DNA of 64,000 nt from Nymphaea colorata. Lineage: Eukaryota; Streptophyta; Magnoliopsida; Nymphaeales; Nymphaeaceae. How positions within the stretch are numbered: position 1 is the first letter of the stretch; each line of letters starts with the position of its first letter. Where the stretch lies: NCBI RefSeq assembly GCF_008831285.2, contig NC_045146.1, positions 5,282,972-5,346,971 of the forward strand, read 5' to 3'. The notes beneath the pieces were generated by a model. The model had not been told where the DNA came from. It worked only from the letters and a program-made list of their open reading frames with translations, and made no database searches. This document shows, piece by piece, positions 26,992 to 40,669 of the stretch. A program made the position numbers and the translations under genes.

Positions 26992-29900
26992 ACCTTTCTT
27001 CTATTAATCACATAACCCTAATCTCATATTAAAAGAGATTAGGGTGTCAACAATATGTATTTACAATTTTAACACTCTCCCTTAAGCTGGAGCATAAATA
27101 TCAAACATGCTCAGCTTGTTACATCATCTCAAGAAACCTTTGATGGGAAGAGCTTTAGTAAACATATCGGCTGCTTGATCTTCAAAGGACACATGAATCG
27201 TGCTAATGCCACCTTCTTTACCAAATCTTGAACATAATGTCAATCCACTTCAATGTGTTCCGTTCTCTCATTAAAAACAGAGTTATTTGCAATGTAAGTT
27301 GCTGCTTTGTCATCACAATACATCTTCATAGGAAGTTTCACTGAAATTCCCAATTCTAAAAGCACTGATTTGACCCATGAGATTTCCGCCACGGTTTGAG
27401 TCATCACCCTATATTCAGACTCAGCACTATATCTAGCAACCACAGTCTATTTCTTGCTTCTCCAAGAAATAAGATTGCCACCAACAAAGACACAAAAACC
27501 TATAGTAGATCTCATGTTATTTACTGACCTTGCATAATCAACATCACTATATGTTTCTATGCCCACACATTCTCCTTTTTTTGAACCATAACCCCTTTCC
27601 CGGGGCTGATTTCAAGTATTTTACCACCATTAAAGCAGCCTCCCAATGAATTTTTCGAGGTTTTTCCATGAATTGACTTAGCTTATTCACAACAAAGCTG
27701 ATGTCAGGTCGAGTGATGGTCAAGTATAAAAGTTTCTATATCAAAGATTTGTAAGAACGAGAGTCAAAAGCCTCTTATTCATTATCATGAATATGAATTC
27801 GAGGATTAAATAGGAACCGTAGTAGGTTTGGCTCCCAATAACCTTGTTTCCTGTAGAAGATCAAGAACATATTTCCTTTGAGACATCACAATCCCTTTAC
27901 TACTATGGGCCACTTCAATACCAAGGAAATAACAAAGTTGATCATGATCTTTTGTGACAAAGTGTTTATGTAAAAACTCCTTTGTCTGAGCTATCTCTTG
28001 AGTACTTTCTCCAGTGAGGACAATGTCATCAACATATACAATCAATATCACTATACCAGAAGTCTCTCGCTTGATAAATAACGAGTGATCAACCTGGGAT
28101 CTTCGAAATCCACATTTAGAGGCAACCTCACTTAGCTTATGGAACTATGCACGGGGACTTTGTTTAAGTCCATAGATAGTCTTTTTTAGTTTGCATACCT
28201 TGGAACCCCCCCTGTTGTTTGAAACCAGGTGGTTGTTGCATACAGACTATTTCAGAGAGATCACCAAATAGAAATACATTTTTCACATCAAGCTAACTGC
28301 TGAACTGTTAGAGATATAATTAGGCGAACAGTACCTAACCGTGCCAGAGGCGAAAATGTCTTGAAGAAGTCCACTCCATGAGACTATGTATAACCTTTCG
28401 CAACATGACGAACTTTGAAGTGCTCTACGGACCCATCACAATGATATTTGATGGTGAATACCCATTTGGAACCGACAATGATGGGTCCACTAAGTCCCAA
28501 ATCCCCCTAAAAATAAGAGCATCCATTTTTTCCTGCATGGGGTGCTTCCATCGTGAATCTAATAAGGCTTAGTGGTGAGAGATCAGAATGGTGTGACTAG
28601 CCATTGCTCAATCAAACTGCACTAAACTTGTGCTCAAATGGTCCATAGAAACTGAGTTAGAGATTGGATGCCTTGTGCACTGTCGCTGGCCCTTGCATAT
28701 GGCAATAGGTAGATCATCTGCAGAATGGTTATCATTTCTTCACGAGTCAGTCTTATCTTTGGAATTTACCTCATGAGAAGACTCTGGTGGATAGTTTGGA
28801 GAGAGACCTTGATGTCGAGTATAGGAAGAGGAAGGGATAGACTCAAGTGATACTGGGGGAACAGGAAGAGGAACAAACATAGTCGTATGTGGAGTAGAAA
28901 ATAAGGACGGGACTCAAAGAATGTAACACTCGCATTGACAATCTCTTTCTTGTTCTAGGGATTAAAACATCGATATCCTTTTTGATTGACAGAATATCCA
29001 ATGAATACACATTTGACAGCTTATGCAGCAAGTTTGTTTTTGTTTGGGCCCAAGATGTGTGCAAAGCAAGTACATCAAAAAACTTTGGGAGGTATATGAA
29101 ATAATGGTCGATCTGGATACAATATTCGAATGAAAATGCATTTTTGGATGGCAGATGAGGGCAATCTAGTGGTGAGGTAGCATGCGGTAAGAATAGCATC
29201 ACCCCAAAAGTAGGCAGACATATGAGTATGCAACATGAGGGTGCGAGCCACATTTAGAAGTTGTCGTTGTTTGCGTTCAACAATACCGTTTTGTTGGGAT
29301 GTGTGGGGACATGTATATTGTGGTTGAATCCTATGATTGTTACAAAATTGAAGTAGAACTGAATATTTAAATTCAAGAGCATTGTCATTGTGAATATTTT
29401 TTACAATAACACCAAATTGAGTTTTTATTTCATTGACAAATTTCTGAAGAATACAGATGACTTCAAACCTGCCCCATAACAAAAATGCTCAACTAACTCT
29501 AGTAAAATCATCAACCAGAACAAGGTAATACCAAAAAACGTGAACGAAAGGAAACTCAACTGGGACCCCAAACATCAACATGAAGAAGATCAAAAGGACT
29601 TTGATTCAATGGACTCTGACTTGAATGGAAACTACTACTTGTATGCTTGCCTACCTGGCATGCATCACATAGGAAAGACTCTGATGCATGAATATTTGGA
29701 AAAATGCGACGAAACTTAGACACAGAGGAATGACCCAGTTTGAGATGCCACTGCAAAGGAGAAGGCTTCGACATGAAAGAGGAAGCAGCAACATCTACAG
29801 GAAAAGAAGGAAATAGAGCCCCTCACATTCATGGCCGCCACCAATCATATTCCCAGTTTGTAAGTCTGAAAAGAGCATGAACGAGGGTAAAAAAAAAATG

Positions 29901-31954
29901 ACTCTACACTATATATCTCTAACCAATTGCTTAATAGATAACATGTTAACAGGAAATCTAGGAGCATATAGCACATGTGTAATAGTGCCAAAAGGTGTGA
30001 GGTAGATATTACCACTGCCCAGAATAGGGGACAACTTGCCATCAGCCAACTTGACATGTTGTGGTGTAGTGAACCTGGTAAACGATAAAAACATTTGTGG
30101 CTGATTTCAACAATGTCTGGATGCGCCTGAGTCAATCATCCATATGATACCTAGGTCACTAGTAGGGGCACCAACAGAGAAAGCCGAGTCTACTGTAGCC
30201 ATGCTGGTCGAGGAGGGGGTAAACCTCTGAGCTAGAACCAGATCATATTCTTCATTACTTAAGTTGAGAGAATACGATGGATGTATAGAAGAACAGGTAG
30301 GAAACTTGTCAACCATAGAAGCTGTAGCCTGTGAAGTAGTTGCAATAGATGAAGAAGACCCTTTTCCTGCACTCATCCTCCATGCACCATGTCCTAGTGG
30401 ACCAGTAGGACGGAGATGGGGGTGCTTGTCCCAACATGGGTCCTCTAAATGCCCTAATTTACCACAATAGGAGCACTGAAATTTGTCGCGTCCTGCACCA
30501 CGTCTCTTAGATCCAAGGAAAGAACTATAACTATGTCCTCCTGACATCACAAGTGCAGAGACTAGGGTGTCATGCATTGGTTGAGTAAGAGTGACTGCAA
30601 GACGACTCAGTCTATTATAAATATCTGCTAAGTCTGGAAGGTCACTGCTTGTGAGAATTTGAGACTTCGCCACAGAATACTCTGAAGATAACCTAGAAAG
30701 AAACTTTGCTACCATGCCAGTTGCAAAATGTGATACATAACAGTGCTTGAAAAGTGCATGAATGGCTTTTAACCATTCATATGTAGTAGATAGATCTTGA
30801 TTTCTTTGCCGTATGTTACAAAGCACCTTTTCCAATTGTAAAATTTTAAGAACATTAGTAGCATGAGAATAAGTCTTCTTCAGGAAAGACCACATATCTT
30901 TAGCTTTGGTGTACTATGCAATTGTTGGAGCTATACGAGACTCTACACTGTTCATAATCCATGCCATAACAATGTTATTATCTTCATCCCACGCAGCATA
31001 TTTCTCTTTTTTCTTAAGGGGTTCATCTTCTTCAATAATATATTTTTTTTCTATCACCAGCCATAGATATCATAAATACGCTAGACCAGATTTCATAATT
31101 CGAACCATCAAGTTTGGTTGTGGTTCCATAAGAAAAAGAGTTCCCAGCCATCTTGTATTCATTAGACTCTTCTAATCTACTACCGTCAGCCATAGTAGAA
31201 GATCAATGTAATAGAACACGAAGACCACAAACAAATGACATGCAGCAGGTTGAACACAAGCAAGCAAAAGTGGCAAGTTAACGTGCAATAGGTTGAACAC
31301 AAGCAAGCACAAGTAGCAAGTTATTTTCAAACGAAGGCAGAATTTTTTTTCAGACAATGGCAGCACTTTCAGATATAGATTGCAGGCAGTAAACATACAC
31401 AGGTTGAACAGTAAATCTCAACACAAACTGTCAGCTCCACTCAACTTCAACCATGATGTAACTTCATAACATTTCAAACCTGCCCATAAAATATACCTTT
31501 TCCTATTAGGGTTCACCAGGCACCACACGACTAGGCATATTTGAATATCCTACCCAATCATACGTTCTCTGGTCTGACCTTTTTCTACGACAGCAAATAA
31601 ATCAAATTTGATACATTTTGATCTGATCCACCATTCAGCGACATCATCTGGCTGAAGTTCTTCATCGTTTAGATCTGGACAACGACATTAGTTATGTTTT
31701 TTTTTTCCTTGCAGCAACTCAATGACTCCAATAGTAACACAAGGGTGCTAATCATGTTTGTACATGTTAAACGTGATTAGCCTCTTTCCACCAACTAGTT
31801 TACTCGCTTCTCTTGTAATCAACAAAGATTGTAGACATGAACCCTAACTTGGAGGAAGAGGTCAGAGGTGAGCGAAGGAACGTGAAACCCTAGATAGCAC
31901 GGTCCTAGATCTAGGGCTCTGATACCATGTTGTAGATCTAAGGAAGGAGGAGGC

Positions 31955-31986
<32 letters not shown>

Positions 31987-34900
31987 ACTTTTCTTCTATT
32001 CATCACGTAACCCTAATCTCATATTAAAAGAGATTAGGAGATTAGGGTATCGACAATGTGTATTTACAATTTTAGTCCACTAAAAGTAAAAAAATAATAA
32101 GTAGTGCCACTTCTACTTTTTTATATTTCAAAAAGACTCGAGAAAACTTTAACAATATGTATATATATATATATATTAAGGTGTGTCACTTTTAGAAGTT
32201 TGTCAGCCAGTGAGCAATATGATTTGCTATCTACCTGTTTAGAGTTTTCATCATATAGGAGGAGCTGATGGTTCATAGAAATGCTTGTAGGTTTAGCACC
32301 AAACATCATTGTCTTTTGAAGCAGGTTGTTCCGTGAGACGAAGGGAGAAGAGACTAGGTCGAGAAGGAGAGAGAAAAATTATTTTGATATTAACCCTAAT
32401 CTTTGATTAAAAGAGATTAAGGAGGGGCGGCCAAAACAAAAATTACATATGGTTCCTCAAGAAATATAAAAGATAACAAATAAGACATGTAACTTCTTAA
32501 AAATTCCATAAAAGTACCTAACCCATTAACCAATATTCGAACGCAGATCAAAAACATTTTTCCACCAAGAAAAAAAAATCCTTTCACTACTCCTTGCAAC
32601 TTTCTTCCATAAGAAGTATGTAAAAGGACCAAGACCCTTAGTAACTATTATGACCAGAGAGAGAGAGAGAGCCAAAAAAGCTTATTCACATTACCCTAAT
32701 CTCAGAATTGAAAGAGATTAGGGCTGGGGGTAACAAGATTTACAATATCAGTCCAAACAAAATAAGATAGCTTTAAAAACACATACTCTAACTTCCTAAC
32801 ATTGCAAAAAGACTCTAAACGACAGCCAAAGGTATTTAACGCTCCCCCTCAAGCTGGAGCATAGATATCAATCATGCTGAACTTGTTACATCCTCTCAAA
32901 AAATCACTTAGGGGAAGAGCTTTGGTAAAAATATCAGCTGCCTGATCTTCAAATGAGACATGAATAGTACTAATTACTCCTTCCTATACCAAGTCTCGAA
33001 TATAATGACAATCCACTTCAATGTATTTCGTCCTCTCATGGAAAACAAGGTTGTTGTCAATATAGGTGGCTGCCCTGTTAGCACAAATACATCTTCATTG
33101 GGAGATTTATTGACAGACCCAAATCTAAAACCATTGTTCTGACCCATGACATTTCAGCTGCAGTTTGAGCCATAGCCCGATATTCAGACTCAGCACTAGA
33201 TCCGGCAACCACATTTTTCTTCTTGCTCTTCTAAGAAATAAAATTAACTCCAACAAAGACACAAAAACCTGTAGTAAACTTCCTGTCATCTACAGATCCT
33301 GCATAATCAGTATCACTAAAGGCTTTCATGACAATACATTCTCCCTTTTTTGAACCATAACCCATTGTCCGGGGTTGATTTTAAATATCTCACCACCATT
33401 AATGCAACTTCCCAATGAACCTTCCAAGACTTAGCTTATTTACAACAAAACTAATGTCAGGCCGAGCGATAGTCAAATATAAAAGTTTTCCTATCAGAGA
33501 TCTATATGATCTTGAGTCAATAGTCTCTGATTTATCATCATCAATATGAACTCACGGATTCATAGGAAGTGTGGCAGATTTGGCCCTCAATAAACTTGTT
33601 TCCTGCAAGAGATCAAAAACATATTTTTTTTGAGACACTACAACCCCTTTACTACTACAAGCCACTTTAATACTAAGGAAATAACAGAGTTGACCAAGAT
33701 CTTTTGAGACAAAATGCTTTTGTACGAATTCATTTGTCTGAGTTATCACTTGGTTAGTCTCCTCGGTGAGAACAATATCATCAGAATACACAATTAATAT
33801 CACCATATCGGATGTGCCTCAGTTGATGAACAATGAGTGATCAAGCTGGGATCTTTGAGATCCACACTTAGATACCACTTTTGTTAGCTTATGGAACCAT
33901 GCATAGAGATTCTGTTTAAGTCCATAAATAGCTTTTATGAGTTTGCATACTTTGGAACACTCTTGACACTCAAAACTAGGTGGCCCCTGCATATAGACAG
34001 TTTCAAAGAGATCTCCATGTAGAAAGACATTTTTCACATCAAGCTGAAATAAAGGCCAATACCTTTGGACAACAAGAGATATAATTGGCGAATACTGTCT
34101 AACCGTGCTACAGGCGAAAAAGTCTCAAAGAAATCAACCCCATAAGTCTGTGTATAGCTCTGTCACACAGGTACTCCTTTTTAAGAGGAGTACCTGCATG
34201 GTACCGGTACGACACCAGTACCAATGCGGGTGCGGCATCGCATGGTCAACATACATGGGGTCATTTTTGACCATTTTTGGACTCGGTGAATTTTGAATTT
34301 TAATGTTATATTTTAACGTTTTTTGCAATTCTCATGTTAAAATCTTTGAAATCCTTAAACATATTTTCGTTACGCTTCTTCCCCTTCACCCTTCACCGAA
34401 GTCCGACAACGCTTCACTGAAGACTGACGACAGCAGGTGGCGAGCAGCGACGGTAGGCGGCGAGCGGCGACGCATGGCGGTGAGCGGTGATGGCAGGCAG
34501 CGAACGGCGAGCCAATCTTCTTGGTAAATGTACTCCTCATCATCTTCTCGTGTGCTCAGCCTTCCATCATCTCCGATGCCAGTGGACCAGATGTAGGCGT
34601 TGAGGAACAATGCTCTCTCTCCCTCTCTAGAATGGCTTTTGTTTCTCTTGTTTGAGGAATACGTTTAACCCTTTTTTCTCGATTCTTTGTTTTACTTCTT
34701 TCTTGATTCTTTCTTCACTTTTTTCCTCTTTTGTTTTATTGCTTGTTGATTCCTAGTTCTTAACCCTTGTTCTATCTTCTATGCTGATTTTACATGCTTG
34801 ATGGTTGCACTCTATTGTTCTTGTCCCCAGGTTGGTTTAGGGTAGCTACTTTGAACTAGAAATTTGTTGACTATGATGTTCGTGTTCGTAGTCAATAGTC

Positions 34901-37900
34901 ATAGACTTTCTTGACCTCATTATGTTGGTTTAAGTACGAGGTTCTATTGTTATTCTTGGGAAATGCCTGGTCTTCGTTGTTTATGCAGCTTTCAATTGAT
35001 TTTTCCTCTTTATAGGTGACAGAGACTGCTGATTTTTAGAAGGAACTCTAGTTCTTAATCTTTGTTCTATCTTCTATGCTGATTTTACATGCTTGGTTAA
35101 GTCTCTTTGGCGATCTCCCCCTTATATGGCTTTGGTTCTGTCTTCCTTTTTAGTTTGCAATTTTTTGTAATTTTTTGATGTATATATATATATATAATAT
35201 ATATGAATATGTTATTCTGTTTGAAATTTTTTGACATGTATATATATATACGTACGTGTGTGTGTACGTCCATACCCCCGCACTCAAGTTTTTTAAAAAT
35301 GGTCTGTACCCATACCTATACCTATGTGACATAGGTGACATTGGTTTAATCACCTTGTTGTAACTTGAAGATCTCTTGCTCAACTTGAAGAACATGTTTG
35401 ACATTTTCCTCTTGAGAATAGATATCTTTCAAGTTGTCCCAGGTATCTTTGGCTATAGAATAATAAACTAAATTGTCTCCTCCCCTTGTGTATCATACTT
35501 TCCTGTTTTATTGGCTGGTTCTGGTTCAAGGAGAATGTGCTTGCACTGATGGCTTGACACAGAGATCATAAAAGTCTGGGACCATCTTTCATAATTATTC
35601 TCGTCCAACATAACAGATGATCCGTATGAAAATGGATCCACAAAATCCTTGTATTATGCTGAATTATTAGTTTTGAGCTCCGTTTTTTAGTCCATAGCAA
35701 TAATTGAAAAAACAACCTTCAAGAACTTGTTGGCATTGGCAATAAAGAAAGCCGCAAAAAGTAGAAAATCTGCCCCATGCCAGACTATAGTATACTATTC
35801 CAGCAATAGAACTGATCTGAAAATCAACCACATCAAGATTAAGAAAACCACAGTTTCAATCAAATATGAAGTCCATGTCTACTAAGTTGGAAAAAAGAAA
35901 TGAAGTACAGGAAGAAACACTAAAAGAACTCCACGGTATTGAGGTATCAGTCCCACGAGAATATGTTTTGCAAAATTGAAAAAGTAGAACCTAAAACAGT
36001 CCTCCATGGAAGTAACAGAACTTCAGCTCCTGAACTGACACACTGAATATGTTGATAAGTGAAACAGTTATTAAGGTTCATCACCTAAACAAAAATGAAA
36101 AATTTCTTGAACAAATACCAATCAGGATGAACAGCACCACCAAGCAATCAGTCCCTAACAGATACAAACTCCACGCCAAAAATAGCCACCAGGACTTCTA
36201 AATAAATTCTCAGGAAATATATAAAAAGGATCCTGTTTACCACAATAATTTCAGAGCTGTCCATGTCGTCTATTCTTCAGAATACCCCAGGGTGATTACT
36301 TCCTGCACAAGAAACTCTTGCTGACTTCAACACGGAGGCTGATTGCTGCAACAACTACTAGGATTAAGTCTCTACTCCATAGCTAGAGGTGCTGCATCCA
36401 TCCACACAACTTCCATGATGAGAGTCTGATCATGATGGCATATAACTTCAACTGTGATCAGTTCTCTGATTACGTGACCAGAAAAAAAAAGATGTTGAGT
36501 GCAAAAGTATAATAGTGAGAGATGGAGGGAAGGAAGAGGAAGAAAAGAACAGAGGGAAAGAAGAAAACGAAGATCGAGTAGGATAGAAGATCAAAGCAAC
36601 AGACATCAGAAACTCCAAGGGCCCGGTAGCTCTGATACGACGTTGCAGGATATTGGAGAGAAACAAAAATCATTCATTGATTAACCCTAGTCTCCTTTAA
36701 ATAAAGATCAGGAGTGGCGACAAAGAAAAATTACATAGAAGTCCAAAAAATGAATAAGAATTAATAAAGAGCTCATCCCTACTTTAAAATATCTGCAAAT
36801 CACTACCTACTGTTCTTTATTTTCTCTCAACAGTTACTGTAAGCATGATGGATGAATTAACAATGCCTCTGTTCTTTTCCTTACATTTTTCCACATATAG
36901 GGTGCCTTCATGCTTAAGGAAGGATTTTCCTTGCGATAGTACACCAAAATGTAAGTGAATTACTGGTTAGATGGGATAATATTAAAAGGTTATTGATGAT
37001 TAATCTAAGTTGGTGATCATATTCCTTTCATATTATGTTTTATTAACTACTCACATATTTATTGTCAGACTATTCCTTGTTTATAAATTGTGGAGGGAAT
37101 CCATATACATCTCATGGGAATACATACGAAGGAGACACAGAACCAAGTGGGGAATCTATGTTCTTCTATAGCCCAACAAAGACTTGGGCTTTTACCAGTA
37201 CTGGGACATCCATTGATTCTCAAAGTTTTGATTATGTGGTTACAAATGCAACTCGATTGCTAATGGCTGATCCGACACTATACATGAATGCACGTTCTTC
37301 ACCAATCACAATGACATATTATGGACTATGCCTACAGAAGGGAATTTACAACGTCACACTTCACTTTGCTGAAATAATTTTCACTAATGATCAGACTTAT
37401 AGCAGTCTTGGAGAACGGATTTTTGACATATCAATTCAGGTGAGTACATGAAAGATTATACCTGTAGATACTTTTAATATTGGTACTGAATATTTTGTTC
37501 TTTTCTTCTTGCAGCATGAGATAGTACTAAAGAATTTCAACATTCAGAACGATGCTGGTGCCCCAGGCAAGGAGGTTATTAAAAGTTTTAATGCCAATGT
37601 GACAGAACACACTCTGGAGATCAGTTTCTATTGGGCTGGGAAAGGAACTCTTGATGTTCCTTCATCGGGGGTTTATGGTCCTCTGATTTCTGCTATTTCT
37701 GTGACACCAAGTAGGTCCTTTATCGATCTTATTTAGTGCATCTTTCCTTTCAAGGTTGTCTCTGAACACTTATTATGTGTTCTATTTAAACTTCAAATGA
37801 TCAAGACTCATAAACGTTACTACTTTGTTGATCTGTAGCTCAAATGTAATTGTTTGATACATACTTTTGCTAATAACTTTTTTGCAGAGTTCAAACCTAC

Positions 37901-40633
37901 CAACTATGACGAGCCTTCCGAGAAGACCTCCATTGTGGTCATCATTCTAATAGTCATTGCCATCTCCTTCATCATTATCTTGGTTTTGGTAATCCTTTGG
38001 CTAAAGGGCTATCTTGGAAGTGGAGATGTTCTGGACAAAGGTGAATTCAACAACAAAATGCTTACCTGAATATATATGAAGTTAGCTCTTTATGAGGAAA
38101 ATTTTATATAAACATATTATCAAGTTTTTGTGTGTATGAAATTTTGTTTGTATGATCCACATCTGTTAGGTCTGTCATTTGTGTCCTCCAAGAAGCATAG
38201 CTGCATGCATCCTTCCCCTTCATGGTAAACTGTTTTAAAATAAATTTCGTATACATTTTTTTAGAAAAGTGTATTGCATTGGGTGTCTTTCCAATAAGTG
38301 CTTTTTAAGCAGATAAAAAATCAATGATATACGTAGCACTCTAGTAGAAAAAGGAGACATTTATTTTTTTTCTTTAATAGATAAACTTAATATAATCTCT
38401 CTCTCTCTCTCTCGCGTGCACACGCGCATGCCTGTGTGTAATAATGTAATTATTTGTGTCATTGTATGCATGTGCATGTATAATTATTTTCCATCATTCC
38501 ATGTCATTCTTTCCAGCTTGATGTTTTATCTTTGAAGTTGCACAGACCTATGTTGGTTAAATGACGTGACCAAAGTGTCTGGCAACCAAAACTGCTGGGA
38601 CTTCTGTATAGGAAGTTGTTTCCATGCATATTGTTTTTAAAACTTGATGTATCTTATTGAAGTACAGTTTTTTTACTTGTCTAAAATTTGAGGTGTCTCT
38701 AGGTCTGATTGACTGGGCAGCTTACTCGCACAAATGCGGGTTATGGTGTCACATAGTTTGGGTGCATCCTGCATCATAGGTTTCTGTTTTCTTTCTTGTT
38801 TCTGTTCTCTTTTCCCAATTCTAATAAGAAGAGTGTGATGGCTAGATATGCACATGTTGGACAGAAACTTGTGAATACATACTCTTGGAGCAAGAAAGAA
38901 TTTTACTAGTTCATGGAAGCAGGGACAGGAAATCTAAAGTCCCGTAACATGAAAATGTCCTCTTGGTGCTCTGATGTGATCAAAAGCAGCTTCTTGATGC
39001 ATCCACAATTACTAGTATCAGCACAGGCATCTCTAGACATTTTAAAATATCTATATTTGCACAAGTCTACAGTTTTTAGGACTTTAGTTACTTCGTGGTC
39101 AATGTAACTTGGATCACATGTTTTCTTGTGAGTTGATGACTTTAAGTTAGAGGATAAACTAATTATAGTTTATGAACTAAATTTGTTAGGATTGTCATGC
39201 CTAAAATTCTTTGAGTGTTTTCTTGTTGTTGCAGAACTCAGAGATCTCAAGTTGAAAAAAAGCTATTTCAGCTTGAATCAGATAAAAACTGCTACAAATA
39301 ACTTTGATTTGGAAAAAAAGGTTGGAGAAGGCGGATTTGGACCAGTTTACAAGGTACCTTTTGAATTTTGTGAAATTATAAATGATTTTGTTCATGCTAG
39401 CTCTTGTTTAAGAAACATTTTTTGCATAATAGTTTAGCAATATTTGTTTCTTTTAGGAAGATAAATTCCTCTACGAAAAGTCATACATATGCTTGGTTTT
39501 TGTATTATATACACTAGGTCAGCAGAATGAGAAAATATGATTTATTCTTTAGGATCATTTTTAAAGCTGGTTTTTGCTAGGAAGCACATTTAAAATAGTC
39601 TATTCTCCACACTTGCATACTTTGAGAAAAAAATTAATATATTTATCATAGGTCATAGGGTTGTGATCTCATGTGATCTCATATAAGCTTTCATCTCTCC
39701 AATAGTATGTCATATGTCCATGTTAAAGCTATTTTTAATGAGGGAAGTGCATTCTCTACCTCCACACTGGCACAGTTTGAAAGATTAAATATATATATCC
39801 GTTCTGGGGTTGTAACCTTGCATTTTACAAGATTAGTATGTATCTATGCTAGGGTTCTAACTTTGCCTTGTATAAGATTTTCTTTTACTTCACCAGTATT
39901 CTGAAATTTGTGGTCAGCATCAACATAAGTTGCTTATTTTTCATGCTTTAAACACAGGGAACACTACCAGACGGAAGAGTAGTTGCAGTTAAACAGCTTT
40001 CATCATGGTCAAAGCAAGGAAATCGGGAATTCCTGAATGAGATAGGTGTTATATCTGCTTTGCAACACCCAAATCTTGTGAAGTTATTTGGCTGTTGTAT
40101 CGATGGCAAGCAGTTGATGCTAATATATGAATACATGGAAAACAACTCCCTGGCGCGTGCTCTTTTTGGTAAGATGTTGATGTGCTTGACAATTGACATA
40201 ATTCTTTTGATGATGGTAGATCAGTTAACTACTCTTGCAGAACTCAACCTATGTTATACAGTCCTAATAGTCTGCAGCATCATCTCAAAATCAATAGTCC
40301 AGTCCAAATGTTTTTTTTAAATAAATGACACATCATTACCTAGCATTGAAAATTATAAGAATTTGGTGATTCATAGGTCCAACTGAACACCAATTGAAGC
40401 TAGACTGGGCAACAAGATGCAGGATCTGCATTGGAATTGCAAAAGGTTTAGCTTATCTGCATGAAGAATCCAGGCTAAAGATAGTTCACAGAGATATCAA
40501 AGCTACAAATGTCCTCCTTGACAAGGAGTTGAATGCTAAAATATCTGATTTTGGTTTAGCAAAGCTTCACGAGGATGAAAATACACACATCAGCACTCGA
40601 ATAGCTGGCACTATGTGAGTCACCGCTTCAAGT

Positions 40634-40669
<36 letters not shown>

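Larger units (their letters stand above)
26929..32079 (-). mobile_element. Copia element E nested inside D
   Basis: Short LTRs at 26929-27074 and 31928-32079 share 'ttctattaatcacataaccc'-type sequence, GA repeats and 'ctaatctcatattaaaagagattag'-like palindromic text. The primer-binding site is intact (gctctgatacca, 31916-31927). A polypurine tract lies beside the left LTR at 27075. Gag and pol fill the interior. It interrupts Copia D: D's [11 protein letters not shown] text ends at 26928, and the preceding D RT piece is at 32121-32309. No clear 5-bp target duplication remains (ctttt versus ctaaa). Confidence 0.85.
26133..36832 (-). mobile_element. Copia element D, outer element of a nested complex
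   Basis: LTRs at 26133-26325 and 36641-36832 (193 and 192 bp) share 'aaaaattacatagaa' and TGTTG..CAACA-type ends. The whole is bounded by a perfect 5-bp target duplication GTTAC (26128-26132 and 36833-36837). The primer-binding site remnant is just left of 36641 (tctgatacga), and the polypurine tract is at 26326. Minus-strand remnants include gag (about 35345-35700), an RT piece (32121-32309, [10 protein letters not shown]) and RNase H (about 26326-26928). Inside it are Copia E (26929-32079), a partial Copia F (about 32651-34157) and a DNA repeat (34158-35334). It lies antisense in the receptor-kinase intron 26033-36900. Confidence 0.85.
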
